Positions 1-8,776 of a DNA stretch of 64,000 nt are shown here, piece after piece. Source of the DNA: Sva-07 sp964651825 (lineage in GTDB: Bacteria > Actinomycetota > Acidimicrobiia > Acidimicrobiales > Ilumatobacteraceae). The DNA lies in assembly GCA_964651825.1 (NCBI GenBank), contig CAZYWK010000006.1, positions 13,063-77,062 on the forward strand. Reading direction: 5' to 3'. Made by a program: the position numbers and the translations under genes. Numbering within the stretch: the first letter of the stretch is position 1; the number at the start of each line of letters is the position of its first letter. The notes beneath the pieces are model-generated. The model saw nothing but the letters and a program-made list of their open reading frames with translations, was not told the DNA's origin and ran no database searches.

Positions 1-1601
1 CCGCACACGAGGTTGTTGGTGCGCACCGCGATGGTCTCGATGTCGAGCGCCTCCCAGCGATAGGCCCCGCACGCGTGCCCGGCGGCCCGTTCGAGGACCT
101 TCATACCGACGCTCGCGTACGCTCCCGAGTCGCCGATGCCGCGCACCTTGAGCGCGGCGAGGTGGCCGTCGGCATCGCAGCCGGCCCAGTACTCGAAGTG
201 GATGGGATGCCGCTTGGCGTGCATCCGCAGGCTCTCCTCCCGCGACAGTGTGCACTTCACCGGCCGGTCGAGCAGCCACGCCGCGAGCGAGGCGTGAGCC
301 TGGTTGCTCATGTCCTCCTTGCCGCCGAAGGCGCCGCCGTTCGACACGAGCTCGACCGTCACGCGGTCGTTGTCGAGGGCGAGGATGCTGGCGATGTCGT
401 TGCGGTCGTCCCACACGCCCTGCCCACCCGAGTAGACGTGGAGCCGCCGGTCGTCGCCGGTCCCGCTCGGCACGGCGAGTGTCGACTCCGGTTCGAGGAA
501 GGCGTGCTCGATGCGCTGGGTCTCGAACGTCTCGTGCACCGTGAACGCGCTCGCCGCAAAGGCCTCGTCGAAGGCGGCGCCGCGCCGGTAGGTGCTGGTG
601 GAGAGCACGTTGGAGTCGGTGCCCCACACCGAGATCGGCGCGTCGTCGGCCAGCGCGGCGACGGGATCGGTGTTCGGTGCCAGCACGCCGTACGTGACCT
701 CGACGAGCTCAGCCGCCGCGCGGGCATGGGCGCGAGTGTCGGCGACGACGATCGCCAGCACGTCGCCGGCGTACGACGTGCGGCCGCCCACCGGGATCAT
801 CACCGGCCAGTCCTTGTAGATGATCCCGACCCGCAGCTCGCCCGGCAGATCGGCGGCCGTGAACACCGCCTCGACCCCAGGAGCCGCAAGCGCGGCCGAC
901 GCGTCGATGCCGACGATGTCGGCCCGCGTGTGTGCGGTGAGGTGCAGCGCGGCGTGCAGCATCCCCGGGACGCGGAGGTCGTCGATGTACCCGCGGTCGC
1001 CCAGTGTCAGTGGGGCCGCCTCGTACTTCGATCCCGACCCGCCGACCGTGGCCGCGAGGCTCGGCTCGAACGTGATGCCGTGGGCCACCGCATCGATGGC
1101 GTCAAGGATCTTCACGTAGCCCGTGCACCGGCAGAGATGGGCGCCGAGGTGCGGAGCCATTCCCGCCTTGGTCAGCGAGTCGCCCTTCTTGTCGATCTGC
1201 GCCTTGGCCCGCATCACGATCCCCGGGATGCAAAAGCCGCACTGCAGCCCGCCGCACGCCGAGAAGGCGTCGGCGAAGCGCTGCCGCTCGACGTCGGCGA
1301 CACCTTCGAGCGTCGTGATCGACTTACCCTCGGCCTTGGCCACGTCGTACTGGCACGACACCGTTGCCTTGCCGTCGATCAGCACGGTGCAGCATCCGCA
1401 CTGCCCCGACGGCGAGCAGCCGTCCTTCGGTGACGTGATGTCGAGCTCCTCCCGCAACGCCGACAGCAGGTGCGGGTGGCCGGCGCGCACCGACACCGGC
1501 GTGCCGTTGACCTCGAACGACACCGCATCACTGCAGTCGACACGCGCGGGCGAAGCGACCAGTCCAGGCTCGACGGTGCCAGGCTCGATGATGTCGGTCA
1601 C
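1..1601 (-). CDS. 2Fe-2S / molybdopterin oxidoreductase, xanthine dehydrogenase family (partial)
   Basis: This is a molybdenum hydroxylase that fuses the small iron-sulfur part to the large molybdopterin part; its 3' end lies beyond the window start. From a GTG at 1601 (an in-frame TAA lies two codons upstream) the first residues form a plant-type ferredoxin domain with cysteines 62-71 (CSPSGQCGCC). A second cluster domain follows, with Cys about 121-124 (QCGFC) and CRCTGY near 157. The catalytic domain then begins, with GGAFGGKED typical of the family. About 533 codons are visible. Substrate cannot be told; purines, aldehydes or N-heterocycles are all possible. It lies downstream of a D-carbamoylase-type amidase on the same strand, with a hairpin repeat between. 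The family call is firm, the substrate unknown. Confidence 0.9.
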   Translation of the reverse strand, partial: MTDIIEPGTVEPGLVASPARVDCSDAVSFEVNGTPVSVRAGHPHLLSALREELDITSPKDGCSPSGQCGCCTVLIDGKATVSCQYDVAKAEGKSITTLEGVADVERQRFADAFSACGGLQCGFCIPGIVMRAKAQIDKKGDSLTKAGMAPHLGAHLCRCTGYVKILDAIDAVAHGITFEPSLAATVGGSGSKYEAAPLTLGDRGYIDDLRVPGMLHAALHLTAHTRADIVGIDASAALAAPGVEAVFTAADLPGELRVGIIYKDWPVMIPVGGRTSYAGDVLAIVVADTRAHARAAAELVEVTYGVLAPNTDPVAALADDAPISVWGTDSNVLSTSTYRRGAAFDEAFAASAFTVHETFETQRIEHAFLEPESTLAVPSGTGDDRRLHVYSGGQGVWDDRNDIASILALDNDRVTVELVSNGGAFGGKEDMSNQAHASLAAWLLDRPVKCTLSREESLRMHAKRHPIHFEYWAGCDADGHLAALKVRGIGDSGAYASVGMKVLERAAGHACGAYRWEALDIETIAVRTNNLVC

Positions 1602-1685
1602 GCTTTACAGTTTGTCAAACGAACCCGGCCGGCGAAACCCACCCCCATGACATCCGCGTGAACTCCCCAGCACGCCTGAAACCCA

Positions 1686-1738
1686 CGTTTGCGTCGGGAT
1701 CTGATCACACCCGTGCGTGCCAGATCCCGACGCAAACG
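1686..1738. repeat. Palindromic repeat, copy 1
   Basis: Perfect 18-bp inverted repeat: arm 1686-1703 (CGTTTGCGTCGGGATCTG) and its exact complement at 1721-1738, around a 17-nt loop (ATCACACCCGTGCGTGC). It lies 9 bases past the stop of the nitrilase gene. The same arms recur at 14227-14279 and 19721-19773, and the loop is also similar. There is no U-tract, so it is not a textbook terminator, though it would fold strongly in RNA. Confidence 0.9.
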
Positions 1739-1747
1739 ATGAGTTGG

Positions 1748-2671
1748 TCAGTGAGTGGGGGCGGCGAGGGGGGCGTAGACGTCGGGGCGGCGGTAGCGGG
1801 CGAAGTCGAACAGGGTGTTCTTGTACTGGCCGCACCAGTCGAGGTCGCACTCGGCGACGATCAGTTCGTCGTCGTTCGTGGTCGCCTTGGCGAGCAGTTC
1901 GCCGGACGGACCGAAGATCGACGACTCGGCCAGCGAATCGACACCCTCCTCCACGCCACCCTTGGCGACGCCGACCACGAACGTACCGTTCTGATATGCG
2001 CCGGACGACATGACGAGCTGGTTGTGGAAGCCCTGCAGCGGGTCCTGGCTCGGATCGGGGGCGTAGTGCAGCGGCGTGTTGTAGCCGCACAGGATCAGCT
2101 CGACACCCTGCAGACCCATGAGCCGGTACGACTCGGGCCAGCGACGGTCGTTGCAGATCATCATCCCGACGCGCCCGCCGAACGCGTCCCACACGCCGAA
2201 CCCCTCGGGCGAGGGTTCGAAGTAGTAGCGCTCGAGATGCTGGAACGGGCGCCCCGGCTCGTTCGACTCGTGACCCGGGATGTGGACCTTCTTGAACGTC
2301 GCGACGATCGAGCCGTCGCGTTCGACCAAGGTCTGCACGTTCCACCGGTGCTGCGTCCCTTCGGCATCGGTCTCCAAGTGCGCGTACCCGAGGCAGAAGC
2401 CGATCTCGAGGTCGCGGGCTTCGTCGAACAACGGCTGAGTCGCTTCGTTCGGCATCGACGTCTCGTAGAAGTGGTCGGCCTCGGTGATGTCGTCGAGGTA
2501 CCAGCGGGGGAAGAACGTCGTGAGGGCGAGCTCGGGGAAGACGACGAGGTCACATCCCTGCGACGCCGCCTCGTCGAGCAGCTCGCGCAGCCGATCGACG
2601 ACCGCCGAGCGATCGTCGGCCCGCTGCACGGGCCCCAACTGCGCAGCACCAACCGTCACGATCCGGCTCAT
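1748..2671 (-). CDS. N-carbamoyl-D-amino-acid hydrolase-like amidase (nitrilase superfamily)
   Basis: A 307-residue carbon-nitrogen hydrolase. The Glu-Lys-Cys triad is in place: E47 in VVFPELAL, K127/K128 in FKKVHIPGH, and C173 in MMICNDRRWPE. The context ICNDRRWPESYRLMGLQGVE and the PELALTTFFPRW block are those of the N-carbamoyl-D-amino-acid hydrolase branch, which removes the carbamoyl group from N-carbamoyl amino acids. The ATG overlaps the stop of the EccC-like ATPase by four bases (ATGA), so the two are probably translationally coupled, an odd pairing. The next gene downstream is a molybdenum hydroxylase. No hydantoinase is seen nearby, so another linear amide could be the substrate. 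Confidence 0.85.
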   Translation of the reverse strand: MSRIVTVGAAQLGPVQRADDRSAVVDRLRELLDEAASQGCDLVVFPELALTTFFPRWYLDDITEADHFYETSMPNEATQPLFDEARDLEIGFCLGYAHLETDAEGTQHRWNVQTLVERDGSIVATFKKVHIPGHESNEPGRPFQHLERYYFEPSPEGFGVWDAFGGRVGMMICNDRRWPESYRLMGLQGVELILCGYNTPLHYAPDPSQDPLQGFHNQLVMSSGAYQNGTFVVGVAKGGVEEGVDSLAESSIFGPSGELLAKATTNDDELIVAECDLDWCGQYKNTLFDFARYRRPDVYAPLAAPTH

Positions 2672-5600
2672 GGCGGAAGTCTGCCAGCGAACTGGACGAG
2701 TCGATGGCCGCTACCGTCGACGATCCAGCCGAGTCCGGGCCGCACCGGGATCGACGTCCGTCGCGGCAACGTCGTACCGAGCAGATCGCCGTCGATGTCG
2801 CCGGGCGCGGTGAGGATCACGCCGCACCTGCTTCGCGCCACGTCGCGAGTCCAGTGGCCGTAGCTCGAGCGGACGGCGTCGAGTCGCGCCGCGATCGCAA
2901 GGGTGACGTCGCGCCGCCCGCTGACGATCTCCGCGAGCACGCCGTCGACGTCGTCGACGCGATCGGCGTCGTCGACGACCAGTAGGAGGCCGCCGAGGGA
3001 CGGATCGGCACTCGGCCCAGGGTCGGTCGAGCAGGTGTCCGGCCGCCACGGCCACGTCACCGCCGAGTGCGCGCCGTCGATCGAACACCACGCGTCGACC
3101 ACCCGCTCCAACACGCTCGAGCGACCGGTGCGTCCTTGCCCGCCGATGAAGATGTGATCCCCGACCGGCACCACGAGCCGAGCCGGTTCGAGATCGTCGG
3201 CGCCGATCCCGAGCCACAGGTAGCGCGCGCCGCGGCCGGAAGTGTTCGGCGCCGCGACCAGCGAGCTTGCCGGGAGAACCGACGGGTCGATCACCGGCGC
3301 GAGCACCTCGACGGGAGGCGGCCCGATGCCGCAGCTGCGATCCGGGAGATCGGCGAGCCGGTCCGCGCCGCACGCCACCTGAGCGTCGAGGCCGGTCGAC
3401 GCGAGACGGATGCGCCCGGCCGGTCGATGGGGAGCGACGCCACGCACGCCGTGTTGGGCGGCGATCGCCTCATCGACACTGAACACCCAGCGCTCGCCGA
3501 CCGTGATCGGGGCGCCGAATGCCGTGCCGTCGGTCGAACAGCACGTCACGACGCCGACCGCTGGTCCGGCATCGAGCACCCGGTCGAGTTTGGCCAGTGT
3601 GTCGAGGCGGTCAATGGCGTCGAGCGAGCGTCGGAGCTCGCCGACCCCATCGATGAGGAACAGGATCTCCGGATCCGCGTCGCCGACTCCCGCGACGGCC
3701 CGACGATCGACCTCGCCGGCGAGACGGGTCAGCAGTCGATCGACACGTTCCGGCTCGCCGATCCGGATCACCGCACCGCAGTGCGCGAGTCGGGCGAGCG
3801 CATCGAGCGACCGGTCGCCGCATCCGTCCACGACGTAGAGATGGCGCCGATCCGGGTTGCTCGTGCGAGCAGCGGCGGCGGCCAGCGCGACCAACGTCGA
3901 GGTCACGCCGGCGCCGACCATGCCGACGAGCAGCAGGTTGCCGGTCGCCCGGTCCCACCGCAGCGGTCGTCGCGCCTGCGCGGCCGGGTCGTCGATCAGC
4001 CCCACCGCGTCGTGGACGCCGCCAGGGTCGGCGTTCGCCTCGAGGGCAACGACCGCCGCGACCTCGGCCGCGCTGAGCTCGGCCGGCAGCGGCTCCAGCC
4101 AGATGCGACGATCGCCCCGCGACGGCGCGGACGCGGCGGCGTCGGCGATGCGCTGCACGACGAACGAGAGCTGCGAGTCGCCGGCGTCGCCGTTGCTCGC
4201 CGCACCGTCGGTCGGGAGGGGCCATCGACGGGCGACGAGTCGGCGGTGGCCTTGTGGCCGGGCGCCGCCGGTCGATGCGGCCTGGAACACGATCAGCTCG
4301 TCGTGACCGAGGCGCACCGCGCACCGGCCCGGGACGCTCCGCGGGAACTTCGCCGGGAGCTCGTCGCCGAGCACGTCGACGGCATCGGTCCGGTCGTTGA
4401 CGCGCAATGCGAGACGCAGGTTCGTGTTCGCCCGGATGTCGTCGTTCACCACTCCCGCCGGCCGTTGCGTGGCCAGGACGAGATGGACCCCGAGGCTGCG
4501 ACCGCGTTGGGCGATGCCGACGAGCGCCGGCAGGAACCCCGGCACGTCCTGGGCCATCGTGGCGAACTCGTCGATCATCACGACCAACCGCGCGAGCGGC
4601 TCGCCCGACGACGTCGCCGCCACCGCTGGCGCATAGTCGCGGAGATCGGCCACACCGACCGCGCGGAACAGCCGTTCGCGGCGCGCGAGCTCCGCCTCGA
4701 GGCTCGCGAGCGCCCGTTCGGCGAGCCCATCGTCGAGATCGGTGACGACTCCGGCCGTGTGCGGCAGCTCGCGACATCCGTCGAAGGTCGACCCGCCCTT
4801 GTAGTCGACGAAGATGAACTGCAGATCGGCCGGCCCGAAACGCGCCGCGAGCGCGAGCACCCAGGTGCGCAACAGTTCGCTCTTGCCGGAACCGGTCGTG
4901 CCGGCGATCAGGGCATGAGGTCCGTCGCGGACGAGATCGAGCTCGATCACGCCGTCGCTCGACAGGCCGATCGGGACGGCCAGCGACGCCGCGTCGGCAC
5001 GTGCCCATCGCTCATCGACGGCCCCACTGCCCGCGACGAACATCTCGGGATCGAGTGCGCTGAAGGGAACCGAGGTGGGGACGCGCTGATCGGCGCCGGC
5101 GGCGTCCTCGGGATCGACGAGGCCGGCGAGCGCCAACGCGGCCGACGTGGCGACGGATTCGTCCAGCCCGGCCACCACGACGTGCTCGACGGCTGGATCA
5201 CCGGGATGGCTCGGGCCGGTCCACTCGGCCCGCCCGGTCGAGCCGATCGTCAACACGCGTCGGCACACGCTCGGCACGATCGATCCCGTGACACAACCGA
5301 CGACGGTGCTCACGCCCGGCGCATCGACGAGGCGACGGAGCGCACCCGTGCGGATCGTCAACGCTTCAGGGGCATCGACGATCAACAGCGTCCGGCGGTC
5401 CGGACGTTCCGCCGCCGCCTCGGCGACCGCCGCCATGCGCTCGTTGTCCCCGACACCGATCACCAGCGGCTCGGCCGGCCGGTCACGGCAGTGCGGGAGC
5501 CACGACATCCACTCCCAGCCCGCCCGTCGCTCCGACACGACGGCGATCCGAAGATCGGCCGGGCCGATCGCGATCGCCGACTGCACCACGATCGAGCGCA

Positions 5601-6909
5601 ACAGGCCGTGCACCTGACCCTCGGTTCCGTGGATGGCGACGGCCTCCGCCGCGTCGATCGAGACCGGCACCGCCGCGCCGACCACCTGTGACCACTGCGC
5701 GATGGCAGCCATCTCCGCGCTGGACGGCGCACCCACCGCACTGCCGCCGGCGGTCACCGTGGCCGGCAGCAGCACCGTCCCACGCCCGATCGTGATCGGC
5801 AGCGCCCCACCGGCCAGCCGGCGGCTCCAGATCCACCGACGCGCGCGTAGTGCGTCGGTCACCGCGTCCACCACGTCGGGATGACAGCGGCGGTGCTGCT
5901 CGTCGATGACACGATGACGCTCGCGGAGGCTGTCTTCGAATCGAGCGGTCGCCGCACGGGCATCACGCCGAGCTGCGCGGCGGCGCCGAAGTGCGCCCAC
6001 CAGACCGACCGCCCAGGTCGTAGCCGACGCGACGGCGCCGATCAGCGCCATGACGGCGAACATCATCTGGCCGAGAACCATGGCCAACGTCAGCGCGCCG
6101 AGGGCGGCCACCCCGGCGCCGACGAGCGCTGTCGCGGCCGGCAGCGGAGGGAGATCGAGCGGTGCCACGAGTTCGATCGGCTCGTCGGTCGAGGCCGCCG
6201 CCACGACCAGGCCGCGCCGCACCTCGCGGTGCCACGGGTCACCGGCGATCCGCCCGATCGTCGTCGTCCCGAGGTCGCACCGAGGTCCGATTGCGGCGTG
6301 GTCACGACCGGCGATGCGTAGCTCGATGCGGTTCGCCCCGATGACGATCGCCCCGCCGGGCTCGAGCTCGAACCACCCCAGATCGTCGGAACCGGCCGGG
6401 CTGCCGTCGGCGCGCACGACCTCGATCGGGCACCGCCCGGTCAGCTGGACCACCCGGACGACCTCATCGACGTCGACCAGCGCGTGATGCAGTTCGGCCG
6501 ACGGATCGTCCAGCTGGATCGACGCGGCCGGCGAGCGCCCGACGCCATGGCGGCCGCGCCGGAGCGGCACCCAGGGCCGGCACGCGGGGCCCGACACCAC
6601 GGCGACTTCGAGGTCCGGCATCTCGCAGGCGTCCGCGGCCGCGGCCACGTCCTCCGGGCCGCCACCTGGGCCGGCCGACGAGGGTCCGGTGACGGTGGAA
6701 ACGGCGGCACCTTCGACCAACGACTCGACCTCCGTCAGACGGTGATGCCCAGCAACGACCGACCCGCCGATCAGCACACCGAAGTCGGCCGGAATCCTCA
6801 TCGCCCGCGCCAGATCCGCCACCGTGTCGGCCGGCGACGAGACCGCTATCCGGACGCGGCGCGCGGCGCCGTCGACGACGTCGAACGAAGAGTTCGTGCA
6901 GGATTCCAC
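2668..6909 (-). CDS. EccC/EssC-like FtsK/SpoIIIE ATPase with FHA-like N-terminus
   Basis: Large membrane ATPase of the type VII secretion motor class, about 1,413 residues from GTG 6909. An FHA-like segment (HGVGRSP, then a Ser/His turn) lies near residues 115-160. Two membrane helices lie about 262-315. Three RecA-like ATPase domains follow. The first is canonical, with Walker A GTTGSGKS at 670-677, FVDYKGG after it, and Walker B VVMIDEF. The second (GMVGAGVTS, about 996) and third (GGQGRTGRSS, about 1256) have degenerate P-loops, as EccC/EssC usually show. The frame stays open to an ATG at 7138, but that extension is low-complexity and encoded by the iterons, so I prefer 6909. No EccB/D/E, mycosin or WXG100 gene is adjacent; one WXG100 gene lies at 57.6-57.9 kb. 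Confidence 0.85.
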   Translation of the reverse strand: MESCTNSSFDVVDGAARRVRIAVSSPADTVADLARAMRIPADFGVLIGGSVVAGHHRLTEVESLVEGAAVSTVTGPSSAGPGGGPEDVAAAADACEMPDLEVAVVSGPACRPWVPLRRGRHGVGRSPAASIQLDDPSAELHHALVDVDEVVRVVQLTGRCPIEVVRADGSPAGSDDLGWFELEPGGAIVIGANRIELRIAGRDHAAIGPRCDLGTTTIGRIAGDPWHREVRRGLVVAAASTDEPIELVAPLDLPPLPAATALVGAGVAALGALTLAMVLGQMMFAVMALIGAVASATTWAVGLVGALRRRRAARRDARAATARFEDSLRERHRVIDEQHRRCHPDVVDAVTDALRARRWIWSRRLAGGALPITIGRGTVLLPATVTAGGSAVGAPSSAEMAAIAQWSQVVGAAVPVSIDAAEAVAIHGTEGQVHGLLRSIVVQSAIAIGPADLRIAVVSERRAGWEWMSWLPHCRDRPAEPLVIGVGDNERMAAVAEAAAERPDRRTLLIVDAPEALTIRTGALRRLVDAPGVSTVVGCVTGSIVPSVCRRVLTIGSTGRAEWTGPSHPGDPAVEHVVVAGLDESVATSAALALAGLVDPEDAAGADQRVPTSVPFSALDPEMFVAGSGAVDERWARADAASLAVPIGLSSDGVIELDLVRDGPHALIAGTTGSGKSELLRTWVLALAARFGPADLQFIFVDYKGGSTFDGCRELPHTAGVVTDLDDGLAERALASLEAELARRERLFRAVGVADLRDYAPAVAATSSGEPLARLVVMIDEFATMAQDVPGFLPALVGIAQRGRSLGVHLVLATQRPAGVVNDDIRANTNLRLALRVNDRTDAVDVLGDELPAKFPRSVPGRCAVRLGHDELIVFQAASTGGARPQGHRRLVARRWPLPTDGAASNGDAGDSQLSFVVQRIADAAASAPSRGDRRIWLEPLPAELSAAEVAAVVALEANADPGGVHDAVGLIDDPAAQARRPLRWDRATGNLLLVGMVGAGVTSTLVALAAAAARTSNPDRRHLYVVDGCGDRSLDALARLAHCGAVIRIGEPERVDRLLTRLAGEVDRRAVAGVGDADPEILFLIDGVGELRRSLDAIDRLDTLAKLDRVLDAGPAVGVVTCCSTDGTAFGAPITVGERWVFSVDEAIAAQHGVRGVAPHRPAGRIRLASTGLDAQVACGADRLADLPDRSCGIGPPPVEVLAPVIDPSVLPASSLVAAPNTSGRGARYLWLGIGADDLEPARLVVPVGDHIFIGGQGRTGRSSVLERVVDAWCSIDGAHSAVTWPWRPDTCSTDPGPSADPSLGGLLLVVDDADRVDDVDGVLAEIVSGRRDVTLAIAARLDAVRSSYGHWTRDVARSRCGVILTAPGDIDGDLLGTTLPRRTSIPVRPGLGWIVDGSGHRLVQFAGRLPP

Positions 6910-7070
6910 GACCGAACGTGGGTGGTCGGCACCGCGAACCGGACACAGCTGGCCAAACTTCTCCGGATCGGCAATGCGAGCAGACGGAACTCCAGAAAAC
7001 GGCCGCTGAGCTGGTGCTGTGAGACTTCCGGCCAGGCGGTCACGGGGCGCTGTGAGCCGAGCAAAGCGCC

Positions 7071-7118
7071 CGGTGAAGGCGCCGGTGAGAGAGACGGTGA
7101 GAGGAGCGGTGAGGGTCA
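7071..7118. promoter_or_regulatory. Four 12-bp iterons between divergent genes
   Basis: Four direct repeats in exact 12-base register start at 7071, 7083, 7095 and 7107. Each begins CGGTGA (consensus CGGTGARRGNGN). They sit 18 bases before the ATG of the HTH gene and about 160 bases from the EccC-like start, in the only non-coding gap between the two. GCTGTGAG also occurs twice nearby (7016-7023, 7049-7056). The layout suggests an operator, perhaps for the adjacent HTH protein. That role is inferred; the repeats are seen directly. Confidence 0.6.
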
Positions 7119-7135
7119 GCGCGCAAGGTGCGGCC

Positions 7136-7879
7136 ATGAACCGTGCCGATCACGCCTACACCCTGCAATTGAGCCGCGAGTGGGAGCATCTCCGACATCA
7201 CCGGCCGTCCCTCGCCCGGGCCCGCTCGTGGTCGCTCATCGATCCGGGAGGCATCCTGCGGGGCGTCACGGGCAGCCTCGACGACCTGCAGCATCTCATC
7301 GACGCGACGTCGTCGAGCCGGCCGGACGGCGATCCCGTCGCGGCCGACGAAGTGCTCGCGCAGCTCGTCGACCTCGCCCGCTACGACGAGCTCGCCGGGC
7401 GTGTTGTCATCCAACGGATCCTCGGTGGGCTCGTCAACGCGGCCGCCCGCTACCGCGACCCGTCGTGCGACATCGACCCCGCCGAGATCATCGTCGCCGC
7501 GGCCTGGATCGCGATTCGTAACTACGACACCGGGCGCCGGTCACGCCATGTCGCGGCGTCCCTCATCTCCGACGCCGCGTTCCAGGCGTTCCGCCGGCCG
7601 ATGCGGCGACGGGCATCATCCGAGCGCGCGGTGCCCGCCGAACACCTGGACTGGCGACCCGCGCAGACCGACCGATCGGCGTTCGAACGGCTTGCCGAGG
7701 TCGTCCGGCTCGCTCGCCAGCACGGCGTGCCCGACCACGATCTCCAGCTCGTGCGCGACCTCGTGCGCAGCGGATCGCCGACGAGTCTGGCCGCCGAACG
7801 GGGAGTGACCACGCGCACGATCCGCAAGCATCGTGAACGAGCCGTCGACCAGATCCGGGCCGCCGTTCTCGCCGCGTGA
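7136..7879 (+). CDS. HTH (sigma region 4-like) DNA-binding protein
   Basis: A 247-residue protein of no family I can name with certainty. The C-terminus carries a helix-turn-helix (SLAAERGVTTRTIRKHRERA) like sigma region 4 or a LuxR/KorB-type HTH. The middle (about 85-165) is helical and arginine-rich, with a pattern loosely like sigma region 2. It is transcribed away from the EccC-like gene and begins just after four 12-bp iterons, so it may regulate itself and the ATPase. ATG 7136 is chosen because the upstream extension in this frame is translated iteron sequence. It could also be an ECF-like sigma factor that has lost recognisable motifs. Confidence 0.65.
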   Translation: MNRADHAYTLQLSREWEHLRHHRPSLARARSWSLIDPGGILRGVTGSLDDLQHLIDATSSSRPDGDPVAADEVLAQLVDLARYDELAGRVVIQRILGGLVNAAARYRDPSCDIDPAEIIVAAAWIAIRNYDTGRRSRHVAASLISDAAFQAFRRPMRRRASSERAVPAEHLDWRPAQTDRSAFERLAEVVRLARQHGVPDHDLQLVRDLVRSGSPTSLAAERGVTTRTIRKHRERAVDQIRAAVLAA

Positions 7880-7893
7880 GGCGATGACCGGGA

Positions 7894-8697
7894 TCAGCTG
7901 GTCGGCGCGACGACCGACCCGCGCGGGTCCTGGCGGAACTCCGGGTGCCGCTTCTCGAGGAACGCGGCGAACCCCTCCTGGGCGTCGGGCTCCATCGCGG
8001 CCCGCGCCATCCGCTCGCCCGCCACGGCGTAGGCGGTGGTCTGATCGAGACCGATCTGCTCGTAGAACCCGCGCTTTCCGAGCGCCTTCGACCACGCACT
8101 CCCCCGGGTCGCCCGGCCGATCAGGTCGGCGACTGCGGCGTCGAGCTCGTCGTCGGGCACCGCCCGGTTGATCAGGCCCCACTCGGCCGCGGTCGCGGCA
8201 TCGATCGGGTCGCCGGTGAAGGCCATCTCGAGGGCTCGCTTCCGGCCGATATTCCGGCCGACCGCGACGAGCGGTGTGTGGCAGAACAGCCCGCCCTTCC
8301 CGCCAGGGATCGCGAACGACGCCGACCGCGCGGCGATCGCAAGGTCGCAGGTGGCGACGAGTTGACAGCCCGCCGCGGTGGCGAGCGCGTGCACGCGGGC
8401 GATCACCGGTTGAGGGATCGCTTGCACGGTGTTCATCAGCGTCTCGCACACGGCGAACAGGTGGCGGGCATCGTCGATGGCGGCGCCGGCCATGTCGCCG
8501 AAGTTGTGGCCGGCGGAGAACACGGGGCCGTTCGCCGCGAGGACGACGCCGAGCGCGGCGGAGCTCCCGACGGTTTCGAACGCGCCGGTGAGCTCGATCA
8601 GCACGTCGAGCGCGAGCGCGTTGCGCTTCTCCGGCCGGTCGAGCGTGATCGTGGTGATCGAGCCGTCGGTGTCGACCACGAGATGTCGGTACGGCAT
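7894..8697 (-). CDS. Enoyl-CoA hydratase/isomerase family protein
   Basis: A 267-residue crotonase-fold protein. It starts at ATG 8697 (MPYRHLVVD); the longer open frame upstream is not crotonase-like. The CoA-binding block DRPEKRNAL and the oxyanion-hole segment GHNFGDM are present. The block ATAAGCQLVATCDLAIA and the turn GGKGGLFCHTP form the active-site wall. Most hydratases carry Glu in the first acid position; here the central segment reads AAGCQLVA, so hydratase versus another crotonase reaction is open. It is convergent with the HTH gene 14 bases away and divergent from the TIGR03085 gene. Confidence 0.85.
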   Translation of the reverse strand: MPYRHLVVDTDGSITTITLDRPEKRNALALDVLIELTGAFETVGSSAALGVVLAANGPVFSAGHNFGDMAGAAIDDARHLFAVCETLMNTVQAIPQPVIARVHALATAAGCQLVATCDLAIAARSASFAIPGGKGGLFCHTPLVAVGRNIGRKRALEMAFTGDPIDAATAAEWGLINRAVPDDELDAAVADLIGRATRGSAWSKALGKRGFYEQIGLDQTTAYAVAGERMARAAMEPDAQEGFAAFLEKRHPEFRQDPRGSVVAPTS

Positions 8698-8776
8698 ACC
8701 GCCGACTCTACGACGCCAGGGTGCGCGGTCTCCTCCCGCGGGCGAGCGACGCCGCAACAGGCAGTACGGTGTGACG

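Noticed and set aside
1602..1620. TTGACA on the minus strand just before the first oxidoreductase gene
   Set aside because: A -10 box would fall inside the coding region; the TTGACA is too close to the start to act as a -35.
3067..5691. 874-codon plus-strand open frame
   Set aside because: It runs antisense to the EccC-like gene, has no family motifs, and is explained by high-GC codon bias.
6910..7138. Longer N-terminus of the EccC-like ATPase starting at 7138
   Set aside because: The extra residues are the translated iterons and carry no conserved sequence; GTG 6909 precedes the FHA-like region. Not certain.
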